In this document: in pieces, positions 42,114 through 50,813 of the stretch
Position numbering within the stretch: position 1 is the first letter of the stretch
How the letters are laid out: the number at the start of each line of letters is the position of its first letter
IMG/VR virus record: IMGVR_UViG_3300032214_001510
Coordinates: 1-53,809 of that record
DNA length: 53,809 nt
Direction: 5' to 3' (one strand)
Origin: a virus
Notes under the pieces: generated by a model
Seen by the model: only the letters and a program-made list of their open reading frames with translations
The model's database searches: none
Told to the model about the DNA's origin: nothing
Program-made: the position numbers and the translations under genes

Positions 42114-44300
42114 ATGCCGCTAAATTTAGCATCTCCTGGAATCGTTGTTAGGGAAGTTGACTTAACTGCAGGTAGAGTAGACTCGGTAACTGACAAAACT
42201 GCTGCTATTGTTGCACCTTTTGCACAAGGTCCAGTTGAACTTCCAACTGTAATCACAACAGAGCAAGCACTGTTAGACACTTTTGGTAAGCCATACTCCA
42301 CAGATAAGCACTACGAGCATTGGATGGTAGCATCATCCTACCTCGCTTATGGTGGACAACTGAGTGTTGTTAGATCTGACGACACGGATCTAAAAAATGC
42401 TTTTGTTGGATCTGGCGCCAATGTCAAGATTAAGAGTAACGAACATTATGTCCAACTAGGATACGATGAAAATACTAATGCAACTTTTTTCATCGCAGCA
42501 AAAAATCCTGGATCTTGGGCAAATAACTTAAAAGTTGCTGTTATTGATGGTCTTGCAGATCAGATTGTTTCTGTTGCTTCAGCTACAACATCAGTACTAA
42601 GAGTAGGATATGGTGTTACTCAAGCAATTTCTGCAACACTTCCTGGAGTTGGTTCTACTTCGGTTTTAGATGGATATTTAAAGGGTGTTGTTACTGCAAT
42701 TGACACCAATGCTTTCTGGGTTAAACTGGTTTCACACGTTACCGCCAGTGGTACAGAAACTGCTGTTGATTATCAAGAATCTGGTGTTTATAGATTTGCA
42801 TCTGGCACTCAAATTGGCATTAGTAGCGAAGCAGGTGTAAGTGTTGCAACTACAACTTCATCTTCAGTGACTGATTGGTTTGGATCACAATCAATTGCAC
42901 TATCTAATGGCACCACAGTTGCTTGGAATGGACTTGCAGATAGGCCACAAACATCCGAGTTTTCTGCTTCGAGAGGTGGAAGATTTGATGAACTTCACAT
43001 TGTTGTAGTCGATGACAAAGGTGAGATTACTGGAAATGCAGGCACAATTCTTGAGAAGCATCTATCACTCTCAAAAGCAAAAGATGCTGAATACTCAAGT
43101 GGAAGTCCTTCATACTGGAGAAAGTATCTCGAAATAAATTCCGAGTACCTCTTTGGTGGATCTCAACCACACAATGCAATTGGTGGTATCACCACAACAT
43201 CATTCGAGCCAATTAGTATTGGTAATACCTTTACTCTCGAAAACGACATTAACTGGGATCAGAATGCATCTGCGGTTAAATTTGGTGCTCATGGAAATAG
43301 CACTCTAACTCTTCTCGGTGGATTAAATTACAATGGACAAAGTGGATTAACTACCACTGGTTCATTATCATCGGGTCTTTCTAATATTACAAGTGGTCTT
43401 GGACTTTTCGAAAACACCGAAAATTATGATGTTGATTTCATTCTTATGGGATCTGCATCTTATGATAAAGAAAATGCACAGGCAATTGCAAATAAGTGTA
43501 TTGCCGTTGCTGAGGCAAGAAAGGATGCAGTTGCATTCATCACACCATATAGAGGAGCTGCTCTAACTGATACTTCATCACAAACTGCAACAACAATTAA
43601 TTCTGATGAAGATATTACAAATAATGTAATTAGTTTCTATGCTCCATTAACCTCATCATCTTTTGCAGTTTTTGATTCTGGTTACAAGTATATGTTTGAT
43701 AGATTTAATAATACCTTTAGATACGTTCCTCTAAATGGTGATATTGCTGGAACTTGTGCAAGAAATGATATTACCAACTTCCCATGGTTCTCACCTGCTG
43801 GAACTGCAAGAGGTGCAATTCTAAACGCCGTTAAATTAGCATACAATCCATCCAAATCTCAAAGAGATAGACTTTATACAAGTAGAGTCAATCCTGTTGT
43901 ATTCCTACCAGGATCTGGAATTGTATTGTTTGGTGATAAAACAGGTCTTGCAAGGTCTTCTGCTTTCGATCGTATTAACGTTCGTAGATTGTTCATCTAT
44001 CTTGAGCAGGCAATTTCTCAAGCAGCAAGAGATCAACTCTTCGAATTCAATGATGAGATTACAAGGACTAACTTTGTAAACATCATTGAACCATTCCTTC
44101 GTGATGTTCAGGCTAAGAGAGGAATCTTTGATTATGTTGTTGTTTGTGATGAAACAAATAACACTGCTGCTGTGATAGATAGTAATGAATTTGTGGCTGA
44201 TATCTACATTAAACCTACCAGATCAATTAACTTCATTGGTCTTACATTTGTTGCCACCAGAACTGGTGTTGCGTTTGAAGAAGTAGTTGGAAACGTTTAA
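42114..44300 (+). CDS. 18: gp18 tail sheath protein
   Basis: The 728-residue protein is the contractile sheath subunit (T4 gp18, 659 aa). The N-terminal PLNLASPGIVVREVDLTAGR is characteristic, as is the C-terminal assembly of FNHINVRRLF-like RINVRRLFIYLEQAISQAAR (about residues 620-639), followed by FVNIIEPFLRDVQAKRGIFD and YVVVCDETNNTAAVIDSNEF; SINFIGLTFVATRTGVAFEE ends the protein. The variable middle (about 130-300) is Thr/Ser/Gly-rich. It forms the outer tube that contracts to drive the gp19 tube through the cell envelope. It is preceded by a late promoter and followed 22 bases later by gp19. Confidence 0.93.
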   Translation: MPLNLASPGIVVREVDLTAGRVDSVTDKTAAIVAPFAQGPVELPTVITTEQALLDTFGKPYSTDKHYEHWMVASSYLAYGGQLSVVRSDDTDLKNAFVGSGANVKIKSNEHYVQLGYDENTNATFFIAAKNPGSWANNLKVAVIDGLADQIVSVASATTSVLRVGYGVTQAISATLPGVGSTSVLDGYLKGVVTAIDTNAFWVKLVSHVTASGTETAVDYQESGVYRFASGTQIGISSEAGVSVATTTSSSVTDWFGSQSIALSNGTTVAWNGLADRPQTSEFSASRGGRFDELHIVVVDDKGEITGNAGTILEKHLSLSKAKDAEYSSGSPSYWRKYLEINSEYLFGGSQPHNAIGGITTTSFEPISIGNTFTLENDINWDQNASAVKFGAHGNSTLTLLGGLNYNGQSGLTTTGSLSSGLSNITSGLGLFENTENYDVDFILMGSASYDKENAQAIANKCIAVAEARKDAVAFITPYRGAALTDTSSQTATTINSDEDITNNVISFYAPLTSSSFAVFDSGYKYMFDRFNNTFRYVPLNGDIAGTCARNDITNFPWFSPAGTARGAILNAVKLAYNPSKSQRDRLYTSRVNPVVFLPGSGIVLFGDKTGLARSSAFDRINVRRLFIYLEQAISQAARDQLFEFNDEITRTNFVNIIEPFLRDVQAKRGIFDYVVVCDETNNTAAVIDSNEFVADIYIKPTRSINFIGLTFVATRTGVAFEEVVGNV

Positions 44301-44322
44301 TTAATCCAGAGGTTAAAAAACT

Positions 44323-44913
44323 ATGGCAACTAGAAATCAACTAAATCCACCTCCATTAAGGAGAATCACAGACTTCAAGAGTAAGCTCACAGGTGGTGGA
44401 GCTAGAAGTAACCTCTTCGAAGTCGTCCTCTCTTTCCCAGAGGTCGCTCCCGCAGATACTGTTGTTCTTGATAAGTCAAGATTCTTATGTAAGACCGCTG
44501 CTCTTCCAGCATCAACAGTTGCTTCACTTCCAATTGCTTTTAGAGGAAGAACTCTTAATGTTGCTGGTGATCGCACTTTCGAAAGTTGGTCAGTTAATAT
44601 TATTAACGACACTGATTTTGCGATTCGTTCAGCTTTTGAGAACTGGATGAATACAATTAACAGAGTTTCTGACAACACTGGTGTTACAGATCCAGCACTT
44701 TATCAGGCAGATGCTTTCGTCTATCAATTGGATCGTGATGGTTCTACACTTAGAGCATATCACATGTATGACATTTTCCCAACTAACATCACTGCTATTG
44801 ATCTTTCATATGATCAAGAAGGAATTGAAGAGTTTACAGTAGAGTTCCAAATTCTCTGGTGGGAAGCAATTAGGGGTAACAGTCCTAATGCTGGCGGTAT
44901 CGACATCAACTAA
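44323..44913 (+). CDS. 19: gp19 tail tube protein
   Basis: The 196-residue protein is the tail tube subunit (T4 gp19, 163 aa). Typical features are RITDFKSKLTGGGARSNLFE, VVLSFPEV near the start, LCKTAALPASTVASLPIAFR (about residues 49-68) and RTLNVAGDRTFESWSVNIIN (about 70-89). The middle DTDFAIRSAFENWMNTINRV and the C-terminal FTVEFQILWWEAIR complete the tube fold. It assembles as stacked hexamer rings inside the sheath. Preceded by AGAGG at a fitting distance. Confidence 0.92.
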   Translation: MATRNQLNPPPLRRITDFKSKLTGGGARSNLFEVVLSFPEVAPADTVVLDKSRFLCKTAALPASTVASLPIAFRGRTLNVAGDRTFESWSVNIINDTDFAIRSAFENWMNTINRVSDNTGVTDPALYQADAFVYQLDRDGSTLRAYHMYDIFPTNITAIDLSYDQEGIEEFTVEFQILWWEAIRGNSPNAGGIDIN

Positions 44914-44916
44914 ATA
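44911..44916 (+). promoter_or_regulatory. weak late-type box before gp20
   Basis: CTAAATA overlapping the gp19 stop codon, 29 bases before the gp20 ATG. The box lacks the leading ATA of the consensus, so confidence is low. Confidence 0.35.
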
Positions 44917-44945
44917 GAGAATAAGGTAGTTACTCAACTTATAAC

Positions 44946-46655
44946 ATGGCAAAACTTTTTGGTTTTTCAATTGATGACAGTCAAAATAAATCTAAGAGTG
45001 TAATTTCCCCCGTCCCACCTAACAATGCGGACGGGGCTGATTATTATATTCAAAGTGGATTTTATGGACAATATGTTGATCTTGAAGGAGTTTATCGTAC
45101 AGAATATGATTTAATTAGAAGATATCGTGAGATGGCATTACACCCAGAGTGTGATAATGCAATAGAAGATGTTGTAAATGAAGCACTTGTAAGTGATTTG
45201 TATGACTCACCTGTAGAAATTGAGTTATCAAATCTAAATGCGAGTGATAAATTAAAGGAAAAAATTAGAGAAGAGTTTAAGCATATTAAAGAAATGCTTG
45301 ACTTTGATAAAAAATGTCATGAAATTTTTAGAAACTGGTACGTTGATGGACGTCTTTATTATATTAAAATAATTGATGTTAAGGATCCAAAGGCAGGAAT
45401 TCAAGAATTAAGATATGTTGATCCATTAAAAATCAAATATGTTCGTCAAGAAAAAAAGAGTGACAATAGAGTTCCACCATTATTAAACACTCAAAAAGAG
45501 ATGGTGGATAATCCAGAAATTGAGGAGTTCTTCATCTACACTAAAGGTGGGAACAATTATGCCAGTGGAACTTTTGGTGGTGGTTCATCAGGTGGAAGCA
45601 AAGGTTCTGTTAAAATTGCAAAAGATTCGATAGCATATTGCACTTCTGGATTACTTGACAGAAATAAAAATACTGTTCTTTCATATCTCCATAAAGCAAT
45701 CAAGTCACTCAATCAACTAAGAATGATTGAGGATTCTCTTGTAATTTACAGACTATCACGTGCTCCAGAAAGAAGAATTTTCTACATTGACGTGGGTAAT
45801 CTTCCCAAAGTAAAAGCAGAGCAATATCTCAAAGATGTGATGATGCGTTATCGTAACAAACTTGTTTATGATGCACAAACTGGAGAAGTTCGTGATGATC
45901 GCAAATTCATGAGTATGATGGAAGATTTCTGGCTTCCACGTAGAGAAGGTGGTCGTGGTACAGAAATCACAACTCTTCCTGGTGGACAAAATCTAGGTGA
46001 ACTTGCTGATATTGAGTATTTCCAAAAGAAACTCTATAGAGCACTTGGAGTTCCAGAATCAAGAATTGCCTCTGATGGTGGTTTTAATCTCGGTCGTTCT
46101 TCTGAAATTTTAAGAGATGAACTTAAGTTTGCTAAGTTTGTTGGTCGTTTAAGAAAGCGTTTTGCCAATCTTTTTAATGATATTTTAAGAACACAACTAA
46201 TTCTTAAAAATATTGTTAGTCCAGAAGACTGGAATGTGATGAGTGATCATATTCAGTATGATTTCTTATACGACAACCAATTTGCGGAACTTAAGGAATC
46301 TGAGCTAGTTAACAATAGATTAGGAACACTCTCAACTATTGAACCATATATTGGTAAGTATTTTTCTACTGAATATGTTCGTAAAAGAATCCTTCGCCAA
46401 ACAGATGCTGAGATTATCGAAATTGATACTCAAATTCAGGATGAAATTAAAAAAGGAATTATTCCTGATCCAAATGCAGTTGATCCAATTACTGGAGAAG
46501 CACTTCCACCAGAGGGTCAAGAAATGGGAGCAGGTGATTTAGGTCAGAATCCAATGTCCGATATGGGACAAGTTCCAACTGAACCTGATTTGGAAGCACA
46601 AGCAGCAGAATTTGATACTGGTCTGAAAAAAGATACTAAAAAAGCAGAGATATAA
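44946..46655 (+). CDS. 20: gp20 portal vertex protein
   Basis: The 569-residue protein is the dodecameric portal (T4 gp20, 524 aa) through which DNA enters and exits. The diagnostic stretches are YDLIRRYREMALHPECDNAI and EDVVNEALVSD (residues 55-85), VDGRLYYIKIIDVKDPKAGI (about 133-152), then YRLSRAPERRIFYIDVGNLP, KVKAEQYLKDVMMRYRNKLV and FWLPRREGGRGTEITTLPGG. The region is the one used for g20 cyanomyovirus typing. The C-terminus is Glu/Gln/Gly-rich and Pro-rich. Length is slightly above T4. The stop codon overlaps a perfect late promoter. Confidence 0.95.
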   Translation: MAKLFGFSIDDSQNKSKSVISPVPPNNADGADYYIQSGFYGQYVDLEGVYRTEYDLIRRYREMALHPECDNAIEDVVNEALVSDLYDSPVEIELSNLNASDKLKEKIREEFKHIKEMLDFDKKCHEIFRNWYVDGRLYYIKIIDVKDPKAGIQELRYVDPLKIKYVRQEKKSDNRVPPLLNTQKEMVDNPEIEEFFIYTKGGNNYASGTFGGGSSGGSKGSVKIAKDSIAYCTSGLLDRNKNTVLSYLHKAIKSLNQLRMIEDSLVIYRLSRAPERRIFYIDVGNLPKVKAEQYLKDVMMRYRNKLVYDAQTGEVRDDRKFMSMMEDFWLPRREGGRGTEITTLPGGQNLGELADIEYFQKKLYRALGVPESRIASDGGFNLGRSSEILRDELKFAKFVGRLRKRFANLFNDILRTQLILKNIVSPEDWNVMSDHIQYDFLYDNQFAELKESELVNNRLGTLSTIEPYIGKYFSTEYVRKRILRQTDAEIIEIDTQIQDEIKKGIIPDPNAVDPITGEALPPEGQEMGAGDLGQNPMSDMGQVPTEPDLEAQAAEFDTGLKKDTKKAEI

Positions 46656-46658
46656 ATA
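46651..46658 (+). promoter_or_regulatory. perfect late promoter overlapping the gp20 stop
   Basis: TATAAATA whose first TAA (46653-46655) is the gp20 stop codon. It is 25 bases before the gp67 ATG and would raise expression of the prohead core genes above the portal. Confidence 0.7.
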
Positions 46659-46683
46659 AAACATAGACCTATATTTAATTTTT

Positions 46684-46908
46684 ATGGAAGATATTATCGA
46701 TTTGATTGCAACAGGTTCTGCTGCATCAGACGTTAGTGACAAAATTAAAGAGATTCTTTATGCAAAATCTGCAGAAAGAATTGATCTTGCAAGACCTATC
46801 GTTGGACAATCAATGTTTGGTGAGCAAGAAGCAGAATATGAAGAAGGTGAAGAAATTGAAGTTGATGAAACTGATGAAGAAGATTACTCTGAAGGGGAAC
46901 AAGAATAA
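46684..46908 (+). CDS. 67: gp67-like prohead core protein
   Basis: The 74-residue protein matches the gp67 position between portal and protease and has the expected properties: a helical N-terminal part (MEDIIDLIATGSAASDVSDK, IKEILYAKSAERIDLARP) followed by an extremely acidic tail (EQEAEYEEGEEIEVDETDEE). T4 gp67 (80 aa) is an acidic scaffold component degraded by gp21 into internal peptides. It overlaps the next gene by one base. Confidence rests on position and composition. Confidence 0.8.
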   Translation: MEDIIDLIATGSAASDVSDKIKEILYAKSAERIDLARPIVGQSMFGEQEAEYEEGEEIEVDETDEEDYSEGEQE

Positions 46909-47453
46909 TGGCACATAGACCAGTTGGATTAAATACATCTTTTGTTACTGGTACTACAGCAGCAAAATCAACTGCATTTTCAGTTCAATCAAATGCTTTG
47001 AGAGTAACTGCTACTGGAGCAAATGCATTTGTTGCTATTGGTACTGAACCAACGGCAACTCATTCTGATTATCTCGTTGTTTCTGGTTCTTCACAAACAT
47101 TAGCATTGACAGTTGCTTCTCAAAGAGTTGCGGGAATTGAGACTGGAACCATTACAACAATCACATTCCCAGAGGGAACTGGATCTCCCTTTGAGGTAAA
47201 TGACTATGTGACCTTGACTGCAGATACTCAAACATATTACAATTTCTCACATTGTCCTGTCGTATCTGTACAAACTTCAGCATCAGTTAATGGTGGTTAT
47301 TCTACAAGAATTGGAATTGGAACAAATACATCTGGTATTTCTACAGCATTCGCAGGAACTGCTAATCTTAGAAAATCACTAAGACTTTCAGCGATTGCTG
47401 GATCTGCTGGAAACGTTTATATCCAACAAGTACAAATTTCTGGAGACGCATAA
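46908..47453 (+). CDS. virion structural protein at the gp68 position, 181 aa
   Basis: The 181-residue protein (AHRPVGLNTSFVTGTTAAKS; TAFSVQSNALRVTATGANAF; VAIGTEPTATHSDYLVVSG) is beta-rich, Thr/Ser/Ala-rich and of neutral charge, quite unlike the charged helical core protein gp68 that holds this place in T4. The composition and AHRPxGxxTxFVTGTT start look like a conserved cyanophage structural protein, perhaps a head surface or neck decoration protein. It is coupled to gp67 by TAATG, and four bases separate its stop from gp21. Function inferred only from position. Confidence 0.6.
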   Translation: MAHRPVGLNTSFVTGTTAAKSTAFSVQSNALRVTATGANAFVAIGTEPTATHSDYLVVSGSSQTLALTVASQRVAGIETGTITTITFPEGTGSPFEVNDYVTLTADTQTYYNFSHCPVVSVQTSASVNGGYSTRIGIGTNTSGISTAFAGTANLRKSLRLSAIAGSAGNVYIQQVQISGDA

Positions 47454-47457
47454 GGAA

Positions 47458-48108
47458 ATGAAACTCATCACAGAAGAGGTATCAGAAGTTAAATTTATTT
47501 CTGAAGGTAAAGGTGCATCTAAAAAGATGTACATTGAGGGTGTTTTCCTTCAGGGAAACATTTGCAACCGCAATGGAAGAATGTATCCTATGGAAACTCT
47601 CGCAAGAGAAGTTGGTAGATACAATGAAACTTTTGTTGCAAAAGGTCGTGCTCTTGGTGAACTAGGACATCCAGATGGTCCAACAGTTAACCTTGATCGT
47701 GTTTCACATAAAATTGTTTCTCTTACTCAAGAAGGAAATAATTTTAAAGGTAAAGCACAACTTCTCGAAACCCCAATGGGAAAAATCGCCAAGTCTCTTT
47801 TAGATGAAGGCGTAATGCTCGGTGTTTCTTCTCGTGGTGTTGGTTCACTCAAGATGACTAATGAAGGTCATAAAATTGTTGGTGAAGATTTTATGCTTGC
47901 AACTGCTGCTGATATCGTTGCCGATCCTTCTGCACCTGATGCTTTTGTTTCTGGAATTATGGAAGGTAGAGAGTGGGTTTGGGAAGGAGGAATTATTCGT
48001 GAAAAACTTGCAGAATCTACAAAGCGTAGAATCAATACCTTAGTTGATGAAAGAACTCTTCAGGAACATAAAGTACAATTGTTCCAAGATTTCTTATCAA
48101 ATCTCTAA
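47458..48108 (+). CDS. 21: gp21 prohead core protease
   Basis: The 216-residue protein is the maturation protease (T4 gp21, 212 aa; peptidase family U9/S78-like). The start ATG at 47458 follows AAGGA; a longer in-frame form from 47395 overlaps the upstream gene and is rejected. Signature regions are NRNGRMYPMETLAREV (38-53), GELGHPDGP with the likely catalytic His71, and GVSSRGVGSL with the likely catalytic Ser at 124-125; DIVADPSAPDAFV follows. It cleaves scaffold, core and head proteins after (L/I)-x-E, and itself has I-S-E at residues 14-16, a possible self-processing site. Confidence 0.92.
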   Translation: MKLITEEVSEVKFISEGKGASKKMYIEGVFLQGNICNRNGRMYPMETLAREVGRYNETFVAKGRALGELGHPDGPTVNLDRVSHKIVSLTQEGNNFKGKAQLLETPMGKIAKSLLDEGVMLGVSSRGVGSLKMTNEGHKIVGEDFMLATAADIVADPSAPDAFVSGIMEGREWVWEGGIIREKLAESTKRRINTLVDERTLQEHKVQLFQDFLSNL

Positions 48109-48113
48109 ATTTA

Positions 48114-48124
48114 ATAAATAAATA
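48114..48124 (+). promoter_or_regulatory. double late promoter box for gp22
   Basis: Two overlapping ATAAATA boxes (48114-48120 and 48118-48124) lie just after the gp21 stop, 26 bases before the gp22 ATG. This is the only doubled box in the window and may reflect the high demand for scaffold and capsid protein. Confidence 0.65.
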
Positions 48125-48150
48125 TAGATTATATCAAGATCTAAAAACAA

Positions 48151-49299
48151 ATGTCCGTTGGTAGAAATTTACAAGAAATGGAAAACGTAGTAACCAAAGG
48201 GGCTGCACCTGCCGAACCAATGCAAACTGGTACTGGGGCTATCACTCCAGGACAAACTGGCGCTTGGGAAGATCTCGGTGGTCCTACTCCCGAAAATTAT
48301 CGTCCAGATGACGAATCAGGAAAACTCAAAGATCCTTCAGCAACTCTTTCTCAAGTAAGAGATGTTGTTAATGCTAAAGCTGCAAAAGCAGAAGCAGTAA
48401 AGGAAGAGTCTGAGAAAGAAGAAGAGGATGAGGATGAGGAGAAGGAAGAGAAGAAATCTTCCAAGAAAAAGCATAAGGAAGAAATGAAAGAGGAGTCCGA
48501 AGAGGACGAAGATCTTGAGGATGTAGAATCCGAAGAAGAAGAGGAAGAAGTTGTAGAAGAAGACTTCAACATCGAAGAAGATGTAAATGCTCTTCTTGCT
48601 GGTGAAGAACTCTCAGAAGAGTTCCAAGAAAAAGCAAAAACAATTTTTGAAGCAGCTATTAGATCTAAAGTTGCTACCATTAAAGAGCATCTGCAAGAAG
48701 TATATGCTCAGCAAATGGTTGAAGAGTTACAATACATCAAAGAAGAATTAACCGATAGAGTTGATTCGTACCTTGAGTATGTTGCTGACGAGTGGTTCCA
48801 AGAGAATGCACTCGCAGTTGAGCACGGACTTCAGTCAGAAATGACTGAATCGTTCCTACAAGGTCTGAAAGGACTTTTTGAAGAACATTATGTATCAATC
48901 CCTGAAGAAAAATATGATGTTGTCTATAATATGGTAGACAAACTTGATGAAATGGAAGAAAAACTCAACGAGCAAATCGAAAGAAATATTGCTCTTAATA
49001 AGAGATTAGCAGAGTCGGTCGCTGATGTGATCTTTGCAGAAGTCTCTGAAGGTCTAGCACTTTCCCAGAGAGATAAACTCGCTTCTCTAGCGGAAAATGT
49101 TGAGTTTGACAGTGAAGCAGACTATCGTGAGAAACTAGAAACACTGAGAAATTCTTATTTCCCAGCAAACACTAGTGCTCCTAAGAACGTAACTGAAAAT
49201 CTTTCAGAGGAAGTAGCACAAGGAGAAATGATTGAAGAATCATATTCCCCATCAATGAGTGCTTATCTTTCGATGATGAGTAAAGTTGCTAAGAAGTGA
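48151..49299 (+). CDS. 22: gp22 major prohead scaffold protein
   Basis: The 382-residue protein is the internal scaffold for head assembly (T4 gp22, 269 aa). It has a Gly/Pro-rich start (GAWEDLGGPTPENYRPDDES, about residues 37-56), a long Glu/Lys-rich low-complexity region (about 85-150; runs of EEE and KKK) and then a helical C-terminal half typical of gp22 (FQEKAKTIFEAAIRSKVATI; LQEVYAQQMVEELQYIKEEL; VDSYLEYVADEWFQENALAV). The end SMSAYLSMMSKVAKK matches the family. It is cleaved by gp21 and leaves the head. The extra length relative to T4 is mainly the acidic region. Confidence 0.9.
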   Translation: MSVGRNLQEMENVVTKGAAPAEPMQTGTGAITPGQTGAWEDLGGPTPENYRPDDESGKLKDPSATLSQVRDVVNAKAAKAEAVKEESEKEEEDEDEEKEEKKSSKKKHKEEMKEESEEDEDLEDVESEEEEEEVVEEDFNIEEDVNALLAGEELSEEFQEKAKTIFEAAIRSKVATIKEHLQEVYAQQMVEELQYIKEELTDRVDSYLEYVADEWFQENALAVEHGLQSEMTESFLQGLKGLFEEHYVSIPEEKYDVVYNMVDKLDEMEEKLNEQIERNIALNKRLAESVADVIFAEVSEGLALSQRDKLASLAENVEFDSEADYREKLETLRNSYFPANTSAPKNVTENLSEEVAQGEMIEESYSPSMSAYLSMMSKVAKK

Positions 49300-49351
49300 T
49301 TTTTATATCATTTAATTCAAACAAACAACACTTTTAAAAAGGTAAAATCCA

Positions 49352-50743
49352 ATGCAAATGTTCAATGCTGAGCATCTGCAGGAGAAGTGGGCACCACTGC
49401 TAGACTATACAGGTCTTGATCCTATCAAGGATTCACATCGCAGAATGGTAACCGCAATCCTGCTCGAAAACCAAGAAAAAACAATCCGTGAGGAGCGCGA
49501 GTTCCTTTACGAAGGTCCAACCAATAGCACAGGTACTACTACTGGTTCTGGCACTGGTCTTAGTGCTAGTTCAACTGGCGCACTACAAGGTTTCGACCCC
49601 GTTCTGATCTCACTGATCAGACGCTCAATGCCTAACCTGATCGCTTATGATATCTGCGGCGTTCAGCCAATGAACGGTCCTACTGGACTGATCTTCGCAA
49701 TGCGCTCACGCTATAGCGATCAATCTGGTCCAGAAACCTTCTTCAACGAAGTTGATTCTGCGTTCTCTGGTCAGAACGAAGGATTCGACCTCACCAACGG
49801 CATGACTAGTGCTACCGTTGGTATGGGTACTACTGGCCAAACTGGTACTAACCCTGGTCTTCTCAATCCTGAGTCAGGTCAAACTGGCAGTACCTACAGC
49901 GTAGGTCAGGGTATGAGAACCGATGATGCTGAAGATCTCGGAACCGCTGGTGATAACTTCAACCAGATGGCATTCAGCATCGAGAAGGTCACCGTAACTG
50001 CTAAGTCACGTGCCCTCAAGGCTGAGTACTCACTTGAGCTCGCTCAAGACCTCAAGGCAATTCACGGTCTGAATGCTGAAGCGGAACTCGCAAACATCCT
50101 CTCAACTGAGATTCTTGCTGAGATCAACCGCGAAGTTATTCGTACCATCTACAGAGTTGCTGAGTCGGGTGCTCAAGTTAACACTGCTACCGCAGGTACT
50201 TTCGACCTCGACGTTGACTCCAACGGTCGTTGGTCAGTTGAGAAGTTTAAGGGTCTTATCTTCCAAATCGAGCGCGACGCTAACGCAATCGCACAAAGAA
50301 CTCGTAGAGGAAAGGGCAACACCATCATCTGCTCTGCTGACGTTGCTTCAGCACTTGCAATGGCTGGTGTTCTCGATTACACCCCTGCTCTCAACGCTAA
50401 CCTCAACGTTGATGACACTGGTAACACCTTCGCTGGTGTTCTGCAAGGTAAGTATCGCGTATACATTGACCCATACGCTGCTAACGTTGCTTCTAACCAG
50501 TACTACGTTGTTGGTTACAAGGGTTCCAGCCCATATGACGCTGGTCTCTTCTACTGCCCATATGTTCCTCTCCAAATGGTTCGTGCCGTTGGCGAGAACA
50601 CCTTCCAGCCAAAAATCGGGTTTAAGACTCGTTATGGCATGGTTGCAAACCCATTCGCTCAAGGTACTACCGCAGGCGCTGGTGCTCTCACTGTTAACGC
50701 TAACCGTTACTACAGAAGAGTTAAGGTTGCTAACCTTATGTGA
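49352..50743 (+). CDS. 23: gp23 major capsid protein
   Basis: The 463-residue protein is the major head protein (T4 gp23, 521 aa). The N-terminal prepeptide includes LQEKWAPLLDYTGLDPIKDS and RRMVTAILLENQE. A likely gp21 cleavage site is L-Y-E at residues 52-54, followed by GPTNSTG. The conserved body has PVLISLIRRSMPNLIAYDIC-like sequence and GVQPMNGPTGLIFAMRSRY (about 103-121), SLELAQDLKAIHGLNAEAEL, and the C-terminal FQPKIGFKTRYGMVANPFA. The gene is about 50% GC with mostly C-ending codons (AAC, TTC, CTC), clearly different from AT-rich neighbours; this fits codon adaptation for very high expression. A strong terminator follows. Confidence 0.96.
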   Translation: MQMFNAEHLQEKWAPLLDYTGLDPIKDSHRRMVTAILLENQEKTIREEREFLYEGPTNSTGTTTGSGTGLSASSTGALQGFDPVLISLIRRSMPNLIAYDICGVQPMNGPTGLIFAMRSRYSDQSGPETFFNEVDSAFSGQNEGFDLTNGMTSATVGMGTTGQTGTNPGLLNPESGQTGSTYSVGQGMRTDDAEDLGTAGDNFNQMAFSIEKVTVTAKSRALKAEYSLELAQDLKAIHGLNAEAELANILSTEILAEINREVIRTIYRVAESGAQVNTATAGTFDLDVDSNGRWSVEKFKGLIFQIERDANAIAQRTRRGKGNTIICSADVASALAMAGVLDYTPALNANLNVDDTGNTFAGVLQGKYRVYIDPYAANVASNQYYVVGYKGSSPYDAGLFYCPYVPLQMVRAVGENTFQPKIGFKTRYGMVANPFAQGTTAGAGALTVNANRYYRRVKVANLM

Positions 50744-50764
50744 GTTAATTCACAACTCAATCAG

Positions 50765-50789
50765 GAGGGTCTTCGGACCCTCTTTTTTT
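50765..50789 (+). terminator. strong rho-independent terminator after gp23
   Basis: GAGGGTC (50765-50771) pairs perfectly with GACCCTC (50776-50782) around a TTCG tetraloop, followed by seven Ts. It is a textbook intrinsic terminator that closes the capsid transcript and stabilises its 3-prime end. Confidence 0.95.
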
Positions 50790-50792
50790 GTC

Positions 50793-50798
50793 TAAATA
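50793..50798 (+). promoter_or_regulatory. late-type box after the gp23 terminator
   Basis: CTAAATATAAT, a TAAATA core three bases after the terminator T-run and 15 bases before the next ATG. It would restart transcription for the gene at 50814. Confidence 0.5.
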
Positions 50799-50813
50799 TA
50801 ATTAAAAAGACTC

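Noticed and set aside
48351-48680. A serine-rich antisense ORF over gp22
   Set aside because: It is the complement of the Glu/Lys-rich scaffold region; runs of GAA and GAG give TTC and CTC runs on the other strand.
49300-49351. A dedicated late promoter directly before gp23
   Set aside because: The 52-base gap is AT-rich but has no ATAAATA or TATAAATA box; only a possible ribosome binding site (AAAAAGG) is seen, so gp23 may rely on the double box before gp22.
50073-50795. A 240-codon ORF in a second frame over gp23
   Set aside because: It is a shadow produced by the biased codon use of gp23; its translation is Leu/Ser/Thr-rich and it has no ribosome binding site of its own.
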